Assembly (NCBI GenBank): GCA_949152475.1
Contig: OX424559.1
Location: forward strand, 15,407,809-15,471,808
Direction of reading: 5' to 3'
DNA: 64,000 nucleotides
Source: Terebella lapidaria
Lineage: Eukaryota > Annelida > Polychaeta > Terebellida > Terebellidae
This document shows positions 56,120 to 64,000 of this stretch, piece by piece (the first letter of the stretch is position 1; each line of letters begins with the position of its first letter). The translations under genes and the position numbers were made by a program. The notes under the pieces are model-generated. The model did not search any database and was not told where the DNA came from. It worked only from the letters and a program-made list of their open reading frames with translations.

Positions 56120-58015
56120 ATGCCTGCCCAAGAAAAACCTATCACCCGAGGCCGAGTGTATCAGTGCAATTATTGCCAGTACCAGGGGGATTTCGCCTTA
56201 ACGAAGACACATTGTATCAAAGTTCATCTTCCCATCGACCAATCACCCTTCGCCTGCACCATATGCAAGTACAAGTCTCACAGCCAGAGTAACTTGAATC
56301 ATCATGTCAGCCTTAAACAACATCGAAAAGCCATTATCAACATAGAAGATCCAGAGAAGTTCATCATAAGAAACGAGCAAGATTTCAACCTCATGAAGCA
56401 CTGCACCGTTCTGTCTACAGAAGAAAGCAAGATTTTCTGGCAGAAGAAGAAGTCAGAGAAAGCACAGAAGGGAGTAGTGGAGGCATTAAAAACACTTCAA
56501 CGAGCAGAGATCAACGAACAACAATTGGACTTAGTAAAACAGGCAATGGAAAGTGCAGGTATTGTACCTGAAAAAAGCCAGGAAGCCGCTCAATCTGACC
56601 TATTGACCAATTTGGACCTATCAAACGTCGACATTATTGTAGAAACAGCAGAAAAAAACACTACCCCTACAACCGAGATGCCGTTCCCGAAGCCAAGCCA
56701 GCGTCCATCCCGCAGTTCATCGGTGTCATCCTCCATCACCATCAGTTCTACATCATCTTCAAGTTCTGCATCAACATCATCATCGTCGTCCACTAATAAC
56801 ACCAAGACCTCTGAGAAAGCCATGACAGAATGCCAGAAACCAGCTAAAAGACCGAGAAGTGTTTCCTCTGAACACAGCACCAAGAGGAAGAAGATAAATC
56901 CAGAACAAGAACACGCCAGATTTGCAACCATCCCATTAAAAACAGAGTTACCAAAAAAAGAGTCGAATAAACCAGAATTACAGAAGATAGAGGTACATAA
57001 CAAAGTAACGAGCAAGGCAGAGACAGAGAAGAAAGAAGTAAAGGCACCAGCTAACAACAAAACTGAAGAACATCTCAAGGACTCCACATTCAAGCCACCA
57101 TACCCTGCCATTCCAACAGATGATGAGGCTGCTTTCGAACCCGATTATGAAGAAGAACTACCTACTGAACAGCCTACTACCGAGATATCCAATGTCCGAA
57201 ACATAGTTGCAGACACTGTCCAGCAGATGGAAAAGCAACTCGTGGAGAGTCTAGTCACCAAGCCATCAGTCATCGCTAATTCGCTCGCAGGAATCACTCG
57301 ACAATTTTTGTTAACCAACCAGAGCTTCGTATCCCTCTCACAAAAGTTAGACAAGCTCGAGAACAACAACCAGATCCCCCAGGCCCTTTCTTCACTGACC
57401 AAGGAAGTCAAGGAATCGAATCGGCTGCAGAAAGTCCAAAATGCCACCACCGATCGACTTGCGCAACAGGTTGGTGAACTAGCCGCTGCCATCACCACCA
57501 TGGTACCTCTAGTGACTGGGTTACAAGCTTCGATGCTAACCATGAATGCACTTGCATCGACACCTGACTCACCTGTCAAATCCACTACCATCACACCACA
57601 TGTAGATGCCGTCAAACAGGGCAGAGAATTTGATCAAGCATGGCAAGAGGAGCAGGATAATGTTCTACAGCATTTGAGCAACAGAGAACCATCCTTCCCC
57701 CACACCCATACCCCATTGCAAGAACCAAAGAAGGTACCTGTCCAATCAGTAGTGACACGTCCACAGCCCTCATCCCGTCCAGTGCCATCGGCATCCAAGT
57801 CCCATCATCATCATGATTCAAGATCATACAACCACACAAAGAAACTCAACAATGGATACGGACTTCTTCCATCACCACCAAGATCATCCCACCAGAACCG
57901 CTATCACACCGACTACTATGGCAGCACTAAAAACCGCAAGTCTAAGTACACCTACAACAACCAGTACAAAAATCTCATCCGTGCCTGCAGCCAAATCAGG
58001 GACAAGTATCATTAA
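56120..58015 (+). CDS. ORF3 of retroelement 1: C2H2 zinc-finger protein
   Basis: A 631-codon frame on the same strand directly after pol, in the place where env would lie in retroviruses. It opens with two C2H2-like fingers (CNYCQYQGDFALTK...H; CTICKYKSHSQSNLNHH...H) near residues 16-65, then a Glu/Lys-rich helical part (KAQKGVVEALKTLQRAE), a Ser tract, a coiled-coil-like segment (LSQKLDKLENNNQ) and a basic His/Tyr/Asn-rich C-terminus. There is no signal peptide or membrane helix, so it is not an envelope. The upstream in-frame start at 56060 is GTG; ATG 56120 is preferred. I know no standard gypsy protein with this make-up; nucleic-acid binding is inferred. Confidence 0.6.
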   Translation: MPAQEKPITRGRVYQCNYCQYQGDFALTKTHCIKVHLPIDQSPFACTICKYKSHSQSNLNHHVSLKQHRKAIINIEDPEKFIIRNEQDFNLMKHCTVLSTEESKIFWQKKKSEKAQKGVVEALKTLQRAEINEQQLDLVKQAMESAGIVPEKSQEAAQSDLLTNLDLSNVDIIVETAEKNTTPTTEMPFPKPSQRPSRSSSVSSSITISSTSSSSSASTSSSSSTNNTKTSEKAMTECQKPAKRPRSVSSEHSTKRKKINPEQEHARFATIPLKTELPKKESNKPELQKIEVHNKVTSKAETEKKEVKAPANNKTEEHLKDSTFKPPYPAIPTDDEAAFEPDYEEELPTEQPTTEISNVRNIVADTVQQMEKQLVESLVTKPSVIANSLAGITRQFLLTNQSFVSLSQKLDKLENNNQIPQALSSLTKEVKESNRLQKVQNATTDRLAQQVGELAAAITTMVPLVTGLQASMLTMNALASTPDSPVKSTTITPHVDAVKQGREFDQAWQEEQDNVLQHLSNREPSFPHTHTPLQEPKKVPVQSVVTRPQPSSRPVPSASKSHHHHDSRSYNHTKKLNNGYGLLPSPPRSSHQNRYHTDYYGSTKNRKSKYTYNNQYKNLIRACSQIRDKYH

Positions 58016-58961
58016 ATGGACAATTGTGAATTAACATGTAAATACTTATCTGCAGAGATATTTGAGTCATTTGTCTATAACCATCCAGTGTATATATGGT
58101 ATATGTGCCACAGATATGTAATGTGTAAAGCTATGTTATATACATTTTAGTTATATAGGTTTAATATGTGAGTATTACTGGCTATCTATTGCCTGTACAT
58201 TGCTTTTAAGGTTAATTCATATAGAATTCTCTGAAGGATTTTTTGGATATACTTATATGTGTAGAACATGTTGATATTTACCTGCAGATATATCCTAGAT
58301 GTGGATGTAAATTAACCTGCAAATAATTTAGTATGTAGACTATAATGCAAACAGTGTATATAAAGGTGCTATTGATTCAACATGTTAGTCTGAGTCCAAA
58401 GCCTCCATGGTCTGTCGAGCTTGATCCATCATCCAGTCCTCAAGTTGAGTTGGAGTATAATCTGGCTTGCATCCAAGTGCGCTGAAGGCTCGCCCAAGTC
58501 GTATCATTTCTTGTTCCTCTTCATTAGCCATTGTGCCTTACTGAGGGTATAAAAGATTAGCAAAGTACCAAATACACAAATATATACCCAGATCAGGACA
58601 ATGTTATATACAAACAAACAAATATTCCAGTATTCACCACCTGAAATAAATAAATCACAAGAAATGTATGAGTATTAAGTGTGATACCAATTACACCGAT
58701 ACAGCAGTTATCTCAAGAGAAGCACAGTATCAACAATATCCACCGCACATACACCACTGTATCATTCACCAAAATATCCGCTGTGAATAAAGTATCAGCC
58801 ACAAGTCAATCAAATTAATCAAACAGATTATCAAACAAATGGATTAAGCAGACAAGATAGTTCTGGATACGACACAACTTAAGCAAGAAGATGTCGAACA
58901 GAAGCCAAGCCTACCCACTGCCAGTGAGACAAAACCGGATGAAGCCTCAGGATTCCAGGCC
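58016..58961. other. Junction region between two retroelements
   Basis: AT-rich sequence with repeated TATATA-like tracts and two TATA-box candidates (GTATATAAAGG near 58355, GTATAAAAG near 58547). It must hold the 3' non-coding part of element 1 and the 5' end of element 2, but no LTR pair, primer site or target duplication can be fixed by eye. Confidence 0.4.
58385..58531 (-). CDS. Antisense 48-codon ORF between the retroelements
   Basis: Starting at ATG 58531 it reads MANEEEQEMIRLGRAFSALG, then CKPDYTPTQLEDWMMD and ends TMEALDSD. It is acidic, helical and compositionally protein-like, unlike the AT-rich flanks. It may be a fragment of a gag-like N-terminus from another inserted element in opposite orientation, or an antisense product; no domain is recognised. 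Confidence 0.25.
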   Translation of the reverse strand: MANEEEQEMIRLGRAFSALGCKPDYTPTQLEDWMMDQARQTMEALDSD

Positions 58962-59765
58962 TTGTCTTCACTTGTTCAAGTGCACCCACCAAGACTCCCT
59001 ACTTTCTCTGGTGATAGTCATAAAGGTGACGTGAGTTTCAAGCAGTGGATGTATGACGTTGGATGTCTGAAGAAGGATCCAACTCAGAAGCAGTCTCTCC
59101 TGCTGCAAACCATACGTCGGTCAGTTAGAGGTACTGCTGCAGATGTGTTACTTCACCTGGGCGATGACGTCACAGTTCAAGGAATCCTGGAGAAGTTTGA
59201 GATTGTGTTTGGTGATGTGCTCGGAACCGAAGAGGTTATGGAAGAGTTTTATGCAGCCAAGCAGGACCCTAAAGAAGATGTGGCACAATGGGGCACACGG
59301 ATTGAAGACATCTTGGACAGAGCTAAAAGATGTGGCGCCGTCTACGATCGAACAGTCAATAAGATGCTCCGGAACAAGTTCTGGTCGGGATTGCATAATC
59401 AAAAGATCAAGGCTGCACTACGACATCACCATGACCAGGATATGGAGTACCACAAACTGCTGAGACACGCTAGAGCTGTGGAAGCCGAGTTCACCATGGG
59501 TAGCCGGACAGCCAAGTGCAACCAAATGACAGACGCCAAGGCTGAAGAGAAGTCGAAATCTTCGACAATGGATCAGATCCTGAGTGAACTGAAGCGTATG
59601 AATGAGAGGGTGGCTGAACTTGAGAAGCAGTCGAAACAGCGGATGCCTCATAAAAGACGTTGTTTTCGATGTGGCTCGGATAGGCACATGATCAAGGATT
59701 GCCCGGAGAAGGGTAGCAAGCAGAAGGGAAACGACCGTGTACCTACCCAGGGGGACGACGAGTAG
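58962..59765 (+). CDS. gag: Gag polyprotein of retroelement 2 (PNMA-like capsid)
   Basis: About 267 codons from the first usable frame position; the true initiator is not resolved because the frame here opens at TTG. The capsid region begins PRLPTFSGDSHKGDVSFKQW and includes RRSVRGTAADVLLHL and ILEKFEIVFGDV, the pattern shared with vertebrate PNMA proteins and their gypsy relatives. A helical segment (ILSELKRMNERVAELEKQ) precedes one CCHC knuckle (CFRCGSDRHMIKDC). Fossil element. Confidence 0.75.
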   Translation: MSSLVQVHPPRLPTFSGDSHKGDVSFKQWMYDVGCLKKDPTQKQSLLLQTIRRSVRGTAADVLLHLGDDVTVQGILEKFEIVFGDVLGTEEVMEEFYAAKQDPKEDVAQWGTRIEDILDRAKRCGAVYDRTVNKMLRNKFWSGLHNQKIKAALRHHHDQDMEYHKLLRHARAVEAEFTMGSRTAKCNQMTDAKAEEKSKSSTMDQILSELKRMNERVAELEKQSKQRMPHKRRCFRCGSDRHMIKDCPEKGSKQKGNDRVPTQGDDE

Positions 59766-59812
59766 GTACCGAGGAGTCTAGTCCCCAGTCTACTCCGGAT
59801 GAGACTGTCCTT

Positions 59813-62800
59813 GTGGGGAAAGGTTGCGAGGTCGACATTGTCATCGGTGACGTCCCTTGCAAGGCACTCATGGACACAGGATTGATGATCACGACTGTTT
59901 GCCATTCATTCTATGATCAGTATCTCAGCCAGGTACCATTAATTCCTGTTTCTTACTCTTTCAGAGTCTACGCTGCAACAGGTCATCCATTAGAGTTTCT
60001 CGGCTACATCGAGATACCCGTGGAATTCCCCTCTTTGAGTGGGGAAAAGATGACAAAGTTAGCATCTGTCTTTGTAGTCCCCGACACCGCTTATACGATG
60101 CAGATACCCGTTTTGGTCGGAACTAATCTCTTAGAACCTGTCTACTGTCAGAGTATACAGATGACGGAAGAAGTGGTCCATTCAACAAAAGCACAGACGA
60201 TACCAGCTAACACTCATGCGACAATACATGGAACTACGAGGATCAAGAATTCTCAGACGTTATGGATGTCTCAGGATGTGGGTAACTCTAACTTGCCATG
60301 TGGTGTTCGAGTACTTCCTAGCGTTACAGAGGTAGCTCCAGTCTTCTCGAACAAGTCTGCTACTCGAGTGTCTGTGGAGGTCCAGAATTACTCCAGCAAG
60401 CCTGTTACGATTCCACCCAAGACTCTGGTGTGTGGTCTTCAACAAGTTGACCAAGTTGATGCCAATGATCTGGTGTATGAGTCGTCGGTGGAGAAGTTTG
60501 AGGCCCAGACAGAGTCAACATTCCTGGAGATGTTCAAACTGGCGGATATGTGTGTCACTGCTGACGAACATAAGCAGTTTGAAGAGTTTCTGCTGAAGTG
60601 GAAAGATGTGTTTTCCCACTCGGAATTCGACTTGGGCCGCACTGATCTCGTCAAGCATCGAATTGATCTGATCGACGAAACCCCAATAAAGCAGCGACAC
60701 AGACGGATTCCACCAAACCTGTATGTGGAAGTGAAAGAACACCTGGATGAGATGCTGGAGCATGAGGTGATCCGACCTTCACGAAGTGCATGGGCTTCAC
60801 CGATTGTACTGGTTAGAAAGAAGGATGGAAGTCTTAGATTCTGTGTTGACTACAGAAAGCTGAACTTAGTGACGAAAAAAGATGCCTATCACATGCCTTC
60901 GATCGGTGAGACACTGGACACACTTTGCGGAGCCAAGTATTTCTCATGTCTTGATCTCAAGATGGGTTACTGGCAGGTTGAAGTCGAAGAGAGCCACAAG
61001 GAACGAACAGCTTTCACGGCTGGACCCCTCGGTTTCTTCGAGTTTTCCTCCATGCCTTTTGGACTCTGCAATTCACCAGCCACATTCCAGCGTCTGATGC
61101 AACAGTGTATGTCAGGACTACATTTGGAACAGTGCCTAGTATATCTCGATGATATAATCGTATGTTCTTCTTCTTTTCCAGAACATTTGGAACGACTCGG
61201 ATCAGTTCTCCAGCGGTTGAAAGACCATGGACTTAAGCTGAAGCCTTCCAAATGCCAGTTTCTACAGAAGGAGATACGGTATCTAGGACACATTGTTTCA
61301 GAGCAAGGGGTTGCAGTGGATCCAGGGAAAGTAGAAGCTGTTCAGAAGATGGAACCACCCACCGATATACAGGGGCTCCAGCGATATCTAGGGTTCGTAG
61401 GTGTAATGAGGAGATTCATAAAGGATTACTCCAAGATCGCCAAACCGCTAACAGACTTGCTGCGTGGTCAGGGCGTTACTAAGAAAAAGGGTCAGAAAAA
61501 AACCGGACTGAAGCCACCTGAGTTCAACTGGAGTCAGGAAGCTCAGGCTGCTTTTGATGACCTGAAGGAGGCTGTGACTACCACACCCGTCCTGGCTTTC
61601 GCGGACTTCGACCGGCCGTTTATTCTCCAGACAGATGCGTCTGCCTCTGGGTTAGGAGCCGTTTTGTCCCAGGATGATGCCGATGGCAACCGGAGGATTA
61701 TCGCCTATGCAAGTCGCGGCTTGTCACGATCTGAGGCAAACTACCCTGCACACAAGACAGAATTTTTGGCTCTGAAATGGGCTGTCACGGAAAAATTCCA
61801 TGACTACCTGTATGGATCTTCCTTCTCAGTTTGGACTGATAATAATCCTTAACATATATTCTTTCCACAGCTAAACTAGATGCCACTGGTCAACGTTGGG
61901 TGTCAGCTCTGTCCTGTTATAACTTTTCAATATCTTATTTCCCAGGGAGGAATAATGTTCAGGCAGACACTTCGTCCAGGTTGCCACGTCAGCAACAGGA
62001 TGCAACCACTGTGAGGGCTCTGCTCGGGGCTCACGAAGTGGATGGATACATCAACTCCCTCAGCTTCTCCCAGGAAATCGTCGACATAATAGGCAGCACA
62101 CCTACTTTGGATCGGATCGATGTTCGGGCAGCCCAGAAGGAAGACAGGGTGCTCAAGAGAGTACTGGAGCTGGTGGCGGCAAAGAAGAAGCCTGATAAGA
62201 AGGACATTGCCAAAGAGGACCCAGAATCTGCCAAGTTGATGTACCAGTGGGACAAGTTGATCATCAAATCCAACATGCTGTGCCGGGTCATATCAAAAGA
62301 AGGAGCCAAGGTCTATCAGGTAGTAGTACCCACAGCATTACGTCAACAGGTGTTGGAGGCATTACACGATGACATGGGACATGGTGGTCGTGACCGGACG
62401 TTGGGTTTGGTGCAGTCAAGATTCTACTGGCCCGGATTCACCAAAGATGTTGAGAAGAAGGTGTCTGGGTGTAGAAGATGTCAGTGCCGTAAAACGCCAA
62501 GTCAACAAGCGCCCCTTGTACCCATGGAATCCACCCATCCGATGCAGCTAGTATGTATCGACTTCCTCACTGTAGAACCAAGCAAAGGATATGAAAACAT
62601 CCTAGTGATCACAGATCATTTCACCAAGTTTGCCCAGGCTTATGCGACTAGAAACCAGACTGCCAAGACAACAGCGAGAGTGATCTATGATAATTTTGTC
62701 GTTCACTATGGTATTCCATCCAAACTGCACTCCGATCAGGGCCGTAATTTCGAGAGTCGTGTGATTAAAGAGCTTTGTGGTCTTCTAGGTACACAGAAGT

Positions 62801-64000
62801 CTCGGACCACCCCTTATCACCCGAAGGGAAACGGCCTATGTGAAAGATTTAACCGGACGCTGATCTCCATGCTTGGAACTCTCGAAGCTGACAAGAAAAG
62901 AAACTGGAAGGACCACCTTAGCACAGTAACTCATGCCTACAACTGTACGAAGCAGGCAAGTACAGAGTTTAGTCCATACCATCTGATGTTTGGTCGAGAG
63001 CCACAACTGCCAGTCGATGTCCAGTTCGGGATCGATGACATCACCAAGAGTAAGGATGGTATCCAAGAACCGGTTAGCTACACCGAGTATGTGAGAAAAC
63101 TACGAGACAACCTGCAGTATGCATGGGATCTAGCAGCAGCCAATCAGCGAAAAGCATCTGGGAGACAGAAAATCAACTATGACCAGAAGCAGAGAGGAGC
63201 AACTTTGGAAGTTGGTGATGTGGTCCTAATCAGGAAACTCGGAATAAAGGGCAGGAACAAAATCCAGGATAGGTGGGAAGAGGATCCATGGTACGTGGAT
63301 AGCCAGCCAGATGCAGATATTCCAGTGTATCGAGTACTACCCATATCTGGTGAGAACAGGAGAGCCAGGACTCTACACAGGAACAACCTGTTACCAATAG
63401 GGGCTAAGCATGAGATTCCCCACCCAAGTACCTGCCAACGTCCTTCTCGTCAACCCAGGAGGAGGGAGAGGATCTCGGATAGCTCAGCAACCAGTACGGA
63501 CTCCGAGGAACACAGCTCACCAGAGCGTATGATTCTTCGCTTCCGGAGGACAGTGCCTAGAGATGATGAGCTGCAACATGATTCAGACACGGAGTCTGAC
63601 ATCGGCATTGTTGAGGATGAAGATGGGCCTGTGGAAGAAGCAGATGATGAAGCTGTGGAAGAAGCTGATGATGAACCTGTGGAAGACTTGGAGTCAGAAG
63701 CTGAAGCTGGTGTGGAGTTTGACTTGGAGTCAGAAGCTGAAGCTGGTGTGGAGGTTGAGGTCTCTGTGGAAGAACAAGGACAAGACGACACTGATCCAGA
63801 TGCTTATCTGGACGAGGACGCTGTGGATGCGGATGATAGGGTTGAAGAGGTCAGACCAGTACCACCGACACCTGCACCAAGACGGTCTATGAGGGCAAGA
63901 CAACCGACGAAGAGATATATGGATGGGAACTGGCAGCTAGCACAACTGGTCGATGCTAATAAGGATCCTGAATGGAAGGAGAAGTCCAAATTCTTCTTAG
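59813..64000 (+). other. pol: Pol region of retroelement 2, open at the window end
   Basis: Domains in order: retropepsin-like protease (CKALMDTGLMITTVC; DTG present), RT (WASPIVLVRKKDGSLRFCVD; YLDDIIV), RNase H (LQTDASASGLGAVLSQ), integrase HHCC-like segment (HDDMGHGGRDRTL...CRRCQC), catalytic segments (HSDQGRNFES; HPKGNGLCERFNRT) and a tail after GDVVLIRK. The final 200 residues are strongly acidic (repeats of EEADDE and LESEAEAGVE), followed by a basic RRSMRARQPTKRY block. The region is read as a fossil with about one break. Confidence 0.8.

Larger units (their letters stand above)
49560..58015 (+). mobile_element. Ty3/gypsy-type LTR retroelement fossil 1 with an extra zinc-finger ORF
   Basis: The order is 5' LTR-like region (TATA box ACTATAAAAGCC near 49590), tRNA primer-binding site (50206-50223), gag (50278-51861), pol with protease, RT, RNase H and integrase in gypsy order (to about 56047), then a third ORF (56120-58015). 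No matching 3' LTR is seen before the next retroelement starts, so either it lies past the window (the second element inserted in it) or it is lost. gag and ORF3 are open; pol appears broken about three times. Long open frames suggest a young copy, but LTR divergence cannot be measured. Confidence 0.85.
58962..64000 (+). mobile_element. Ty3/gypsy-type LTR retroelement fossil 2 (runs off the window)
   Basis: The order is gag (58962-59765), then pol with protease, RT, RNase H and integrase, still open at the window edge. Sequence style and protein families differ from element 1, so it is a separate lineage on the same strand. LTRs are not identified. It appears largely whole with about one or two breaks. 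Confidence 0.85.

Overview
The window looks like nuclear DNA of a marine invertebrate animal. The host genes are split into many short exons with GT/AG borders, and most Ig, FN3-like and C-type-lectin exons are flanked by phase 1 introns. The domain mix (Ig receptor tyrosine kinase, C-type lectins, PAN/apple, DH-PH RhoGEF) is metazoan, and the DNA is AT-rich and full of transposons. I cannot place the phylum from sequence alone; lophotrochozoan, hemichordate and cephalochordate are all open.

Layout. (1) 0.1-14 kb: two related receptor genes lie head to head. The minus-strand gene (107-3159) is cut by the window edge; it shows a signal peptide, two Ig domains and an FN3-like exon. The plus-strand gene (4451-13956) appears complete: 18 exons, 1214 codons, signal peptide, five Ig-like exons, FN3-like exon, transmembrane segment, long juxtamembrane region and a full tyrosine kinase. 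(2) 14-19.5 kb: repeats, a possible arrestin-like short ORF and a TA-flanked DNA transposon. (3) 19.5-24.7 kb: a type I membrane lectin with two C-type-lectin domains, a Thr/Pro mucin-like stalk, one transmembrane segment and a cytoplasmic tail with four Tyr-x-Asn motifs; a foldback element lies in an intron and a 256-bp triplicated 3' flank follows. (4) 25.8-34.1 kb, minus strand: a 12-exon DH-PH Rho guanine nucleotide exchange factor (832 codons). (5) 34.9-48.6 kb: mainly DNA transposons, including a 7.2-kb near-palindrome with a perfect 6-bp target duplication; between them a small secreted PAN-plus-C-type-lectin gene (45717-47225, minus). (6) 49.5 kb to the window end: two Ty3/gypsy-type LTR retroelement fossils. 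The first carries gag, pol and an extra zinc-finger ORF after pol; the second has a PNMA-like gag and a pol that runs off the window.

Functional reading (inference). The host genes are all cell-surface or secreted recognition proteins plus one Rho-family signalling protein. The kinase receptor has an NPxY motif and the membrane lectin has four potential GRB2-type motifs, so both could feed tyrosine-phosphorylation signalling. The sequence gives no direct evidence that they work together. Exon models were built by hand from splice sites, reading phase and domain similarity; family names rest on recognised motifs, not database searches.
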